Origin: Flavobacterium sp.
GTDB taxonomy: Bacteria > Bacteroidota > Bacteroidia > Flavobacteriales > Flavobacteriaceae
Reading direction: 5' to 3'
NCBI GenBank assembly: GCA_015478765.1
Contig: JADMKR010000044.1
Coordinates: 1-6,621 of the forward strand
DNA length: 6,621 nt
The translations under genes and the position numbers were made by a program. The notes beneath the pieces were generated by a model, which saw only the letters and a program-made list of their open reading frames with translations, was not told where the DNA came from and did no database searches. Shown here in pieces: positions 1 to 6,602 of the stretch. Position 1 is the first letter of the stretch. Each line of letters starts with the position of its first letter.

Positions 1-1061
1 TCGGTGGCCAGGATTTTTTTATCAACGGTTTCCTGCCAGCGGTTTGATGTTGTCAAGATGAACGGCTCGGTTACCGGGATTGTTTTAACACCGTCGGCTT
101 TGAAATTGGCGATCATCTTTTCGAACTCGGGAAAACTGTCGCGGAAAACTTCAAGATTTCCCATGGTTCCCTGAACTTCTTTACCAAACCAATATAAATC
201 AAGGATCACGGCATCGACCGGGATTTTCTCATCGCGGAATTTCTTGATCGTCTGTTCGGTCTCGGCCTGCGAATGGTATCCGAAACGGCTCGCAAAATTC
301 CCGAACGCCCAGCGCGGTGGCATTGGCTGGCGGCCGGTTAATAAGGTGTAGTTTGAAACGATGTCTTTCCAGGAATCGCCGGCTACGACTTGGTAAGTTT
401 TCCGGCCCGATATGGTTTCGTAGGTCAGCGTGTTGTTTTTCTGGCTGTCAAGATCGAGAAAACCGATGGGCGCGTTATCGAAATGAACGGCGTATAGTGC
501 CGATGACATCACGATTGGCATTGTATAATTCATCAGTTCGGATCGGGTTTCGTAGCCATAATGCGCGCGGTTATAAAGCTGCAGACGGTTGCCGCGGCGG
601 TTCATGCCGAGCACGCGGGCACCGCCACCGTACAATATTTCATCGGCAGTCAGGTTGAAATCGATGGTTTCGATGGAATCTCGTTTGGTGTAGCCGTTTT
701 TCTCTGACAGCAGGATTTTGTTTTTGTAGATGTAACTGATTTTGAGTGGCGACTTTTGGATGCTGACTTCAATTCCCGAAGTTGTGTAACTCACAGTAGT
801 TTCGGTAGCGGTGATTTGAGGTGTGACATTACGAGATTCTAACACGACGGCATGCGAATCAGGATTGTAATTTTCGCCGGTTTGGATGAAGGATGTTTCG
901 ACGATCTCGGGTGTGTAAAACCTGATTTGATATTGGCCGTCGGAGGTGACGATTTTCAGCATTTGGCCTTGGTCGCTGTAGCTGATGAATTTCCTGTCGG
1001 GGTTTTGTGCCGATACAGTTGCGAGGATGAATAGTCCTATAAAAGTAAAAAGTTGTTTCAT
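1..1061 (-). CDS. GH31 alpha-glucosidase-like protein, secreted, 3' end cut by window edge
   Basis: Translation from the ATG at 1061 stays open to the window edge, giving 353 residues plus two bases. Residues 1-19 (MKQLFTFIGLFILATVSAQ) form a signal peptide, with likely cleavage after VSA, so the enzyme is probably periplasmic or surface-bound. Residues about 25-235 match the GH31 N-terminal beta-sandwich, including YGGGARVLGMNRRG near 144-157. The TIM barrel starts around 247 with PMPPRWAFGNFASRFGY and the strand ILDLYWFG at 286-293, whose Asp matches a substrate-contacting residue of the family. Nucleophile and acid/base lie in the missing part, so activity cannot be confirmed. Full-length relatives have roughly 800 residues. 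GH31 enzymes mostly release glucose from the non-reducing ends of alpha-glucans, which fits the amylase just upstream; alpha-xylosidase or transglucosidase activity is possible. The leader has no Shine-Dalgarno, as is usual in Bacteroidota. Family call is firm; exact specificity is inference. Confidence 0.88.
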   Translation of the reverse strand, partial: MKQLFTFIGLFILATVSAQNPDRKFISYSDQGQMLKIVTSDGQYQIRFYTPEIVETSFIQTGENYNPDSHAVVLESRNVTPQITATETTVSYTTSGIEVSIQKSPLKISYIYKNKILLSEKNGYTKRDSIETIDFNLTADEILYGGGARVLGMNRRGNRLQLYNRAHYGYETRSELMNYTMPIVMSSALYAVHFDNAPIGFLDLDSQKNNTLTYETISGRKTYQVVAGDSWKDIVSNYTLLTGRQPMPPRWAFGNFASRFGYHSQAETEQTIKKFRDEKIPVDAVILDLYWFGKEVQGTMGNLEVFRDSFPEFEKMIANFKADGVKTIPVTEPFILTTSNRWQETVDKKILAT

Positions 1062-1073
1062 GGCAGTGGTTTT

Positions 1074-1158
1074 AGCCCCGATGGAGGCGGTATCCTTTTG
1101 TGGCGCCGACCGCAGGAAGGCGCCGCAAAAGATAAAGCCGAGAGCGGGAACAAGCTCC
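1074..1158. repeat. Palindromic intergenic element between amylase and GH31 genes
   Basis: This element fills almost the whole gap between the amylase stop codon (1159-1161) and the GH31 start (1061). Its core is a strong hairpin: 1095-1107 pairs with 1119-1131 (13 positions, one T-G mismatch at 1101/1125) around an 11-base loop at 1108-1118, with GGCGCC in each arm. Outer arms also pair: CGG at 1088-1090 with CCG at 1138-1140, and AGC plus CCCG at 1074-1080 with CGGG and GCT at 1145-1156, leaving a five-base bulge. There is no run of T after the stem in the direction of transcription, so it is not a typical intrinsic terminator. The nested structure and sharp ends suggest a dispersed REP-like repeat of the kind I recall from Flavobacterium intergenic regions; that recollection is unchecked. 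In the transcript it could alter stability or lower GH31 expression relative to the amylase. Confidence 0.6.
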
Positions 1159-2985
1159 TTATTTTAATTCTAAAATCAACGCCGATTTTGCGTCGATGGA
1201 AAGTTGATCCAGATTTATTGTTTGACCCGTAATGACTTCAAAGCCGGATTTTTTATTCTTTATGCTTTCAGCAAAACGTTCGGTTGAAATCGTGCGGGCC
1301 GAATCGTTGTTGTTGATCACGACCATCACGGTGTTTTGTGCGCTTTCGCGGAAATATACATAAACGTTGTCCTCGGGAATGAAGTGTTTCATTTTGCCGA
1401 AATGCACCGCGTCGTTGGTTTTGCGCCAGTTGAACAGTTTTGATGTGAAATCGAAATATTTCTGTTGCTCGACTGTGCGGTCTGATTTTGAAAATGCATT
1501 GTTCGCATCGCCGGCCCAACCGCCCGGGAAATCATAGCGGATGAAGGCATCGCCTTTGGCTTTGTCGCCCGTCATGCCAATTTCGGAGCCGTAGTAAATT
1601 TGCGGGATTCCGCGTACGGTCGCGATTACAGTCATTGCCAACTGATATTTTTTAAAATCGGGGTAGTGGTAGTTGATGCGTTGCGTGTCGTGGTTTTCGG
1701 CAAAGATCAGGATGTTGTCGATATTTGGATACAGGAAATCGTTGGTGAAATTTTCGTATAATTTGATGATGCCTTTATCCCATTCGCCTTTGTCTTCGTT
1801 GAAAACTTTCTCCAGTGCGTTGAATAAGGTGAAATCCATCACGCTTGGCAGATTTGAGTTGTAATCCTGGATCGCGCCGATTTTGCTGTCTTTTTGCCAA
1901 TACGCCATTTGCGCCTGATCGTTCATCCAGATTTCGCCAACGATGTTGAAATTCGGATATTCGTCGGTGATTGCTTTGGTCCATTTTGAGATGCCAATTT
2001 TATCGTTATACGAATAGGTATCTACGCGGAAACCGTCGAGATCGGCGTACTCGATCCACCAGATCGCGTTTTGCGTCAGGTATGTCAGCATCAGCGGATT
2101 CGACTGATTCAGGTCGGGCATCGACTTTACGAACCAGCCGTCCATGCACAACTCGGCGTCAGCTTGCGACGCATTCGGGTCGAACTGCGTCGTCATGCGG
2201 TAATTAGTTTGTTTGTAGCCCGGAAAATTGTGTATCCAGTCGTGTGTTGGCAGATCTTTTACCGTCCAATGTTCGGCGCCCCAATGGTTGGTCACATAAT
2301 CCATGATCAGTTTCATGTCACGTTTGTGCATTTCCGAAGATAGCCGCACGTAATCTTCGTTGGTTCCGAATCGCGGGTCGATGCGATACACATCAGATTG
2401 GCCATAGCCGTGGTAGGAGCCGCGCGGATCGTTGTCTTCATTCAGCGGTGTGTTCCAGATGGCGGTGACGCCGAGTTCTTTGATGTAATCGAGGTTTTTG
2501 ATGATGCCTTCGATGTCGCCGCCGTGACGGGCGCCGGGCGTATTTCGATCGGCTTTTTCGTTGGTATCGGCGGTGGAATCGTTATTCGGATTTCCATTCG
2601 CGAATCGGTCGGGCATGATGAGGTAGATCAAATCGGATGCGTTGAAACTTTGGCGTTGCGCCGAGCCTTCGCGGCGTTGTTTTAGGGAATACGGTTTTGT
2701 AAACGCAGTTTTATTTTTTGATTTGAATGAGAAAATCAGTTCCGATGGTGGGACATTTTTGGTGTCTATGGTGACGAAAATGTAGTTGGGGTTTTCGGTC
2801 TTGACGACGTTTTTGATTACGATGTTGTTTGAAACCGATACGTCGTGTTGGGCGATATTTTTGCCGTAGAACATGATCTGCAGGTCGGGGTTGTTCATGT
2901 GGGCGTACCAGTGAGGTGGTTCGGTGCGATGGATTTGTGCGAACATATTAAATGTGAGGAGAAGGAAAAATAAGGTTGTTTTCAT
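1159..2985 (-). CDS. SusA-like GH13 alpha-amylase / neopullulanase, secreted
   Basis: This 608-residue endo-acting alpha-glucan hydrolase is about the length of Bacteroides SusA (neopullulanase). Residues 1-17 (MKTTLFFLLLTFNMFAQ) form a signal peptide with no lipobox, pointing to the periplasm. Residues about 20-100 match the cyclomaltodextrinase N-terminal domain (PPHWYAHMNNPDLQIMFYG). The catalytic barrel spans about 115-525, with DRFANGNPNND at 126-136 resembling the N-terminal calcium loop. All four GH13 regions are intact: DYVTNH at 229-234; DGFRVD at 317-322 with nucleophile D322; GEIW at 350-353 with acid/base E351; and ENHD at 430-433 with transition-state stabiliser D433. A C-terminal beta domain follows to 608. 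Its products would feed the GH31 enzyme and, once imported, maltose phosphorylase. Amylase, neopullulanase and cyclomaltodextrinase cannot be told apart from sequence alone. The ATG at 2985 gives a complete signal peptide and has an A-rich leader. Confidence 0.93.
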   Translation of the reverse strand: MKTTLFFLLLTFNMFAQIHRTEPPHWYAHMNNPDLQIMFYGKNIAQHDVSVSNNIVIKNVVKTENPNYIFVTIDTKNVPPSELIFSFKSKNKTAFTKPYSLKQRREGSAQRQSFNASDLIYLIMPDRFANGNPNNDSTADTNEKADRNTPGARHGGDIEGIIKNLDYIKELGVTAIWNTPLNEDNDPRGSYHGYGQSDVYRIDPRFGTNEDYVRLSSEMHKRDMKLIMDYVTNHWGAEHWTVKDLPTHDWIHNFPGYKQTNYRMTTQFDPNASQADAELCMDGWFVKSMPDLNQSNPLMLTYLTQNAIWWIEYADLDGFRVDTYSYNDKIGISKWTKAITDEYPNFNIVGEIWMNDQAQMAYWQKDSKIGAIQDYNSNLPSVMDFTLFNALEKVFNEDKGEWDKGIIKLYENFTNDFLYPNIDNILIFAENHDTQRINYHYPDFKKYQLAMTVIATVRGIPQIYYGSEIGMTGDKAKGDAFIRYDFPGGWAGDANNAFSKSDRTVEQQKYFDFTSKLFNWRKTNDAVHFGKMKHFIPEDNVYVYFRESAQNTVMVVINNNDSARTISTERFAESIKNKKSGFEVITGQTINLDQLSIDAKSALILELK

Positions 2986-2995
2986 TTAGTATTAG

Positions 2996-3051
2996 ATTTT
3001 TTACCATTAAGAAATTAAGGATTACATTAAGGGTTGTTAAGTCGAAATTTT
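2996..3051. repeat. Left inverted repeat of the GxxExxY block, four TTAAG motifs
   Basis: This arm contains TTAAG at 3007, 3015, 3027 and 3037 on the plus strand. Its reverse complement aligns with 3544-3598: AAAATTTC at the inner end, then CTTAA motifs, an exact ten-base TTTCTTAATG (here as CATTAAGAAA at 3005-3014) and an A-run at the outer end. ATTACATTAA at 3021-3030 also has an exact inverted copy at 3531-3540. The arm lies between the amylase ATG and the GxxExxY stop codon, so it forms part of the amylase leader. Confidence 0.55.
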
Positions 3052-3086
3052 ACACTGAAAATCTGTGTTCGGTTAAAGCAAATGTT

Positions 3087-3503
3087 TTAAGGTAAAGCTT
3101 TAAAATATTCATTAACCAAGGGCTTTATCGATTTTGTTATATTATGTGTGTAAAAATTAATCAAAAGACCTTGTGGTTTTTGTAATAAGCTCATGTATGT
3201 CAGTAATTGCGCTTCATGCACAGGCAATAAATTTTCAATGGATTTAATTTCGACGATTATAACATCATTCACCAACAGGTCCAGTCTCAGCTCGGTATCT
3301 ATAATAATATTTCTGTAATTCAATTGGACACGTTGCTGACTTAACACCGTAAAACCGTGGTGCTCTAATTCTTCTCGCAAGCATTTTTCATATACCGATT
3401 CCAATAATCCTGGGCCTAATGCTTTATGAACGGTAATTGCACATCCTACAATCTCATAGCTTAATTGGGTTACATCTTTTTTAGTGATACGTGAGAAGTC
3501 CAT
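3087..3503 (-). CDS. GxxExxY family protein (PD-(D/E)XK-like fold)
   Basis: This 138-residue protein belongs to the GxxExxY family, named for a motif seen here as GLLESVY at 32-38. A nuclease-like core follows: D75 in LRLDLLV and then VEIKS with E85 and K87, the D...ExK pattern of the PD-(D/E)XK superfamily. LTYMSLLQ (101-108) and GLLINF (112-117) are also family hallmarks. The length is close to the usual 125-140 residues. There is no signal peptide or membrane segment, so it is probably cytoplasmic. The biological role of the family is not established; nucleic-acid binding or cleavage is only suggested by the fold. It has no evident link to maltose metabolism although it lies within that operon, with wide gaps of 95 bases upstream and 101 downstream made of the inverted-repeat flanks. 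Its AT-richness contrasts with the amylase and GH31 genes. Confidence 0.9.
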   Translation of the reverse strand: MDFSRITKKDVTQLSYEIVGCAITVHKALGPGLLESVYEKCLREELEHHGFTVLSQQRVQLNYRNIIIDTELRLDLLVNDVIIVEIKSIENLLPVHEAQLLTYMSLLQKPQGLLINFYTHNITKSIKPLVNEYFKALP

Positions 3504-3543
3504 AAGCTTTTACACAATAAGTCTTTTCCATTAATGTAATTAG

Positions 3544-3598
3544 AAAATTTCAAACTTAATGAACCTTAACTACTTAACTTTCTTAATGTTTAAAAAAA
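3544..3598. repeat. Right inverted repeat of the GxxExxY block, four CTTAA motifs
   Basis: This arm contains CTTAA at 3555, 3565, 3573 and 3582 on the plus strand, the inverse of the four TTAAG motifs on the left. It carries AAAATTTC at 3544-3551, TTTCTTAATG at 3579-3588 and an A-run at its outer end, all matched in reverse complement at 2996-3051 with a few gaps and mismatches. The outer end touches the malP stop codon (3599-3601). Confidence 0.55.
3551..3558 (-). promoter_or_regulatory. Possible Bacteroidota -7 box upstream of the GxxExxY gene
   Basis: Read on the minus strand, TAAGTTTG fits the TAnnTTTG consensus of the -7 element for the Bacteroidota housekeeping sigma factor and lies about 47 bases before the GxxExxY start. 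I see no good TTTG -33 element at the expected distance, so this is weak. If real, it would give the GxxExxY gene, and perhaps the amylase beyond it, some transcription independent of pgmB-malP. Its base pattern is also part of the right inverted repeat. Confidence 0.2.
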
Positions 3599-5026
3599 TT
3601 AAACGGTAATCAATCTATCAGGTTCAACCAAAACCGAATCACCATTCACAACAACCGTAATCGCATTTTTACCTTCCAATGAAAAACCGGTTTCATTTCT
3701 TTGAACCGCAACTTTCAATATCTGATTCCTGAAATTGATTTTAAACGAATAGCCATTCCATTCTTTAGGGATCTTGGGTTCAAAATGCAATTGGTCGTTC
3801 TTGACCCGCATGCCGCCAAAACCTTCTACGATGCTCATCCACGTTCCAGCCATTGATGTAATATGACAGCCTTCCTCGACTTCTTTGTTATAATCGTCAA
3901 GGTCGAGTCGGGATGTTCGCAAGTAAAAAGTATAGGCCATATCCATTTTGTCCAAAACCGCCGCCTGGATCGAATGCACGCATGGCGATAGTGAACTTTC
4001 ATGAACGGTAAATGGTTCGTAAAAATCGAAATGGCGCTCGAGTTGTTCTTTCGAGAAGTGATCTTCGAAAAAGTAAAACCCTTGCAAAACGTCGGCTTGT
4101 TTGATGTACGGCGAACGCAGGATTCGGTCCCATGACCATTTCTGGTTGATAGGCCGTTGTGATTTGTCGAGGTCGGAAACTTTTACAAGTTCTTTATCGA
4201 GGAATCCATCTTGCTGAAGGTACACGTCGTATTTCTCGGAATATGGGAAATACATATTATCGGCTACGGCTTTCCAGTGAGTGATTTCCGAGTCGGATAA
4301 GTTGGTGGCCGACATTATTCTGTCATAATCAGCGGCGAATTCTTGTTGTACTTTGGCGATCTGTTCTACCGCATAATCGATGCACCATTTCGCCAGGTAA
4401 TTGGTGTAGAAATTATTGTTGACGTTGTTTTCGTATTCGTTCGGCCCCGTGACGCCAAGGATAACATATTGATCGTGATGGGTCGAATAAGTCGCCCGCT
4501 GATGCCAGAATCGCGCAATGGCTATGAGAACTTCAAGCCCTTTTTCGGGAATGTAACTGTAATCGCCTGTAAATCGGTGATAATTAAAAATCGCGAATGC
4601 GATAGCGCCGTTTCGGTGGATTTCCTCGAACGTGATTTCCCACTCATTATGACACTCTTCGCCATTCATCGTCACCATCGGATACAAAGCCGCACCGTTC
4701 TTAAATCCGAGTTTTTGAGCGTTTTCGATCGCCTTCTGCAGGTGGTTATATCGGTACGTTAATAAATTCCGCGCAACCTGCTGATCTTTGGTCGCCATAT
4801 AAAAAGGGATGCAGTAGGCTTCGGTATCCCAATAGGTCGATCCGCCATATTTTTCGCCGGTGAATCCCTTGGGGCCAATGTTGAGTCGGGAGTCCTTTCC
4901 GAGATAAGTTTGATTCAGCTGGAAAATATTAAACCGGATGCCTTGTTGCGCCTTGACATCGCCGTCAATTGTGATATCGGACATTTCCCAGATTTTCGCC
5001 CAGGCGTCTTTCTGTTGCTGCAGCAT
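3599..5026 (-). CDS. malP: Maltose phosphorylase, catalytic-domain fragment after the frameshift
   Basis: This is the longest ATG-started frame of the 3' part: 475 residues carrying the GH65 (alpha/alpha)6 barrel and the C-terminal beta-sheet domain. Visible family motifs are GEKYGGSTYWDTEAY (57-71), TGPNEY with the catalytic Glu at 197, IKQADVL (308-314), HESSLSP (342-348) and HITSMAGTW (388-396). The ATG at 5026 is not a natural start: the same frame runs on upstream without a stop to 5233, and residues such as RIQFDYGLKV, TAALQKIGGY and AKGYDAMLQQQKDAW are plainly part of the same protein. Translated alone it would lack the N-terminal beta-sandwich that packs against the barrel, so it is unlikely to be active. 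Confidence 0.6.
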   Translation of the reverse strand: MLQQQKDAWAKIWEMSDITIDGDVKAQQGIRFNIFQLNQTYLGKDSRLNIGPKGFTGEKYGGSTYWDTEAYCIPFYMATKDQQVARNLLTYRYNHLQKAIENAQKLGFKNGAALYPMVTMNGEECHNEWEITFEEIHRNGAIAFAIFNYHRFTGDYSYIPEKGLEVLIAIARFWHQRATYSTHHDQYVILGVTGPNEYENNVNNNFYTNYLAKWCIDYAVEQIAKVQQEFAADYDRIMSATNLSDSEITHWKAVADNMYFPYSEKYDVYLQQDGFLDKELVKVSDLDKSQRPINQKWSWDRILRSPYIKQADVLQGFYFFEDHFSKEQLERHFDFYEPFTVHESSLSPCVHSIQAAVLDKMDMAYTFYLRTSRLDLDDYNKEVEEGCHITSMAGTWMSIVEGFGGMRVKNDQLHFEPKIPKEWNGYSFKINFRNQILKVAVQRNETGFSLEGKNAITVVVNGDSVLVEPDRLITV

Positions 5027-5160
5027 CGCATCATATCCTTTCGCCGATGCAGTTGCGATCGCTTTTTTGGCTGCGCTTACTAATTCCGATTTTTCATGAT
5101 TTAACGAAACCGTATAACCGCCGATTTTTTGCAGTGCCGCGGTCGATCCTTTTATAACCT

Positions 5161-5907
5161 TTAGTCCGTAATCAAACTGGATCCGATCCTTTGTTTTATG
5201 AATACTCTTCGCGTCAATTGATTGTTTTGGCCATCAACCCAAACACTGTTATGCATGAACGTAGTCGCATTGAAGTGCGTCTTAAATGTCCGCGCCGTAA
5301 CGCAGGCCTGGTCATCAGAATGTTCAAGATCGAGAATTTCCCAAAACTTTTCATCCCAATTCGCATCTTCATTATGAACCCCTGCGTCGATGTATGGGCT
5401 GAAAATTATTTGTGCATCCGAATTTAGCGGCGTAATCTTATAATTTATAAATCCGGTTTCATCGAGTTCCAATGACAAAAAACGGGTGACGTCGACATTG
5501 ATTTCGATATCATTTTGAAGAATTGCGGTAAACGATCGGTTGTACCAGCCTTCTTTCATATTGAGCTCGCGTCGGAAATTTCGCACCGATTTACATTTTG
5601 CGATATCGAGCTGCTCATCGTTTATGGTAATGTTGATTCCGATCCAGTTTGGCGCATTTAAAACTTTGGCGAAATATTCGGGATAGCCGTTTTTCCACCA
5701 GCCGACTTTAGTCTTATCGGGATAATAGATTCCGGCGATGTAGCTGCCTTGGAAAGTAGGTCCTGAGTATGATTCTTCGAAATTTGCCCGCTGGCCCATG
5801 GCACCGTTTCCGATGCTGAAAAGACTTTCGGAAGATTTCACCCTTTCGGCGTCAAATCCTTCTTCAATAATGGACCAGTTGTCCGGTTTTATATAATCCT
5901 GATTCAT
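5161..5907 (-). CDS. malP: Maltose phosphorylase, N-terminal beta-sandwich fragment before the frameshift
   Basis: This 248-residue frame begins at the true malP start (ATG at 5907, 26 bases after the pgmB stop codon). It covers the GH65 N-terminal super-beta-sandwich, with the family hallmark ESLFSIGNGAMGQRANFEE at 27-45 and FRRELNMKEGWYNRSF near 110-125. Residues up to about 227 (VWVDGQ) read as native. The last 21 (beginning NNQLTRR) are out-of-frame sequence ending at TAA 5161-5163. The fragment contains no catalytic residue. Confidence 0.6.
   Translation of the reverse strand: MNQDYIKPDNWSIIEEGFDAERVKSSESLFSIGNGAMGQRANFEESYSGPTFQGSYIAGIYYPDKTKVGWWKNGYPEYFAKVLNAPNWIGINITINDEQLDIAKCKSVRNFRRELNMKEGWYNRSFTAILQNDIEINVDVTRFLSLELDETGFINYKITPLNSDAQIIFSPYIDAGVHNEDANWDEKFWEILDLEHSDDQACVTARTFKTHFNATTFMHNSVWVDGQNNQLTRRVFIKQRIGSSLITD
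5164..5233 (-). other. Frameshift interval in malP
   Basis: The upstream frame closes at 5161-5163, and the downstream frame has a TGA at 5234-5236, so the change must lie between them. Native-looking residues on both sides place it most likely at the T-run 5225-5228 (A-run in the gene). Adding one base there gives VWVDGQKQSIDAKSIHKTKD, which continues smoothly into RIQFDYG. A second four-T run at 5194-5197 is an alternative site. The local bases do not make a standard X XXY YYZ slippery heptamer, so programmed frameshifting is unlikely. Confidence 0.75.
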
Positions 5908-5933
5908 TGGATAGTTTAAATAAAATACTGTTT

Positions 5934-6590
5934 TTATTTGTTTAAAAGTGCTTCAAGAAAGTTGGTGTCGATGTGTGAAAAATCGGGAAAAATAAATTGT
6001 GCTTCATTTAAAACCGATTCGTCACCAATACCCACGCTAATCATTCCGGCGTTGTTGGCAGCCTGGATTCCGGCAATGGAATCTTCAAAAACAACTGAAT
6101 TGACGGCATCCACATTCAACAATTTTGCTGCCTGAAGGAACACTTCGGGATCGGGCTTGGCGTTGGTCACGTCATTACCGTCTACAATGGCGTCGAAATA
6201 GTGAAGAATTCCGACTTTTTCCAGAATAGGCCTTGCGTTTTTACTGGCCGATCCCAATGCGATTGGCTGATTATTTTCTCTTAAATACTGCAAAGTCGTG
6301 ATGACTCCCGGTAATATTTCATCGCTGCCCATCTTTTCGATATAACTTAAATAATCATCGTTTTTTTGGGTCAGCCATATTTTTTTATTTTCTTCCGATG
6401 CTTCGGTCTTCCCCAGTCCGATGATAATGTCCAGTGACCTGATCCGGCTCACACCTTTTAGCTGTTCGTTATGCTCGGGAGTAAATTCAATACCTAATTG
6501 ATCAGCAATTTTCTGCCAGGCCAGGAAATGGTATTTAGCGGTATCAACGATTACGCCGTCGAGATCGAATATAAATGCTTTCTTTTTCAT
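5934..6590 (-). CDS. pgmB: Beta-phosphoglucomutase
   Basis: This 218-residue HAD-superfamily enzyme converts beta-glucose 1-phosphate to glucose 6-phosphate, the step after maltose phosphorolysis. Motif I is FDLDGVIVDT at 8-17, with nucleophile D9 and acid/base D11. The cap domain (about 17-85) carries KGVSRIRSL, with R49 matching the substrate-phosphate-binding arginine of Lactococcus lactis beta-PGM. Motif II is GSASKN at 113-118. Motif III Lys is K145 in NAKPDP. Motif IV is FEDSIAGI at 168-175, with magnesium ligands E169 and D170. These positions coincide almost exactly with the L. lactis enzyme (K145, E169, D170), which argues for beta-PGM over a general phosphatase. The protein is cytoplasmic, with no signal peptide. 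It ends 26 bases before malP, and the two are surely co-transcribed. The ATG at 6590 gives the complete motif I and the expected N-terminus. Confidence 0.94.
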   Translation of the reverse strand: MKKKAFIFDLDGVIVDTAKYHFLAWQKIADQLGIEFTPEHNEQLKGVSRIRSLDIIIGLGKTEASEENKKIWLTQKNDDYLSYIEKMGSDEILPGVITTLQYLRENNQPIALGSASKNARPILEKVGILHYFDAIVDGNDVTNAKPDPEVFLQAAKLLNVDAVNSVVFEDSIAGIQAANNAGMISVGIGDESVLNEAQFIFPDFSHIDTNFLEALLNK

Positions 6591-6602
6591 TAATTGAAAT
6601 GC

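Larger units (their letters stand above)
2996..3598. mobile_element. Putative GxxExxY cassette bounded by imperfect inverted repeats
   Basis: An AT-rich block of about 600 bp sits between the malP stop codon and the amylase start and holds a single gene of unrelated function. Its edges (2996-3051 and 3544-3598) are imperfect inverted copies of each other. Removing the block would leave about 10 bases between the malP stop codon and the amylase ATG, similar to the short gaps elsewhere in the operon (26 bases between pgmB and malP). This suggests it was inserted into a compact operon. No transposase is encoded and no clear target-site duplication is seen, so mobility is inference. It could be a non-autonomous element moved in trans, or simply a gene with symmetric AT-rich flanks. 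Confidence 0.35.
3599..5907 (-). pseudogene. malP: Maltose phosphorylase (GH65), interrupted by a one-base frameshift
   Basis: Two adjacent open frames together encode one GH65 phosphorylase. It would act in the cytoplasm on maltose and phosphate to give glucose and beta-glucose 1-phosphate. Shifting back one base near 5227 joins them into 769 residues, the usual family length of about 750-770. In the joined numbering the general acid Glu falls at about 491 in TGPNEYENN, close to Glu487 of Lactobacillus brevis maltose phosphorylase. The phosphate-site motif HESSLSP follows near 636. There is no signal peptide. The next gene upstream is pgmB, 26 bases away, which consumes the beta-glucose 1-phosphate; this supports a phosphorylase over a hydrolase. 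Kojibiose, nigerose or trehalose phosphorylase activity cannot be excluded by motif reading. Only one shift and no internal stop are seen, so this is either a very recent mutation or a sequencing error in a working gene. Confidence 0.85.

Noticed and set aside
317..658. Plus-strand open frame of 113 codons
   Set aside because: It lies opposite the GH31 gene, its translation is rich in Arg, Ser and Cys with no recognisable motif, and the minus-strand frame there is clearly GH31.
1095..1131. Hairpin as an intrinsic terminator after the amylase gene
   Set aside because: On the minus strand the stem is followed by GGATACC, not a U-tract, and the next gene continues the same pathway on the same strand.
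2398..2685. Plus-strand open frame of 95 codons with hydrophobic Val/Ile/Phe content
   Set aside because: It is the antisense of the GH13 barrel start. The hydrophobic pattern mirrors Asp, Asn and Lys codons on the other strand and is not a real membrane segment.
3052..3068. Short ACAC/GTGT hairpin downstream of the GxxExxY gene
   Set aside because: The stem is only four pairs with a nine-base loop and no T-run follows; it is too weak to call.
2986..3601. Target-site duplication at the ends of the GxxExxY block
   Set aside because: I compared bases outside both arms and found only short AT-rich similarities that chance explains.
4343..4762. Plus-strand open frame of 139 codons
   Set aside because: It is fully antisense to the GH65 catalytic domain, whose conserved motifs account for this DNA; no independent start signal or motif.
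5161..5230. Programmed -1 ribosomal frameshift in malP
   Set aside because: The bases around the join (CCAAAAC in the gene) are not a standard slippery heptamer, I see no obvious stimulatory hairpin, and GH65 enzymes are not known to be recoded.
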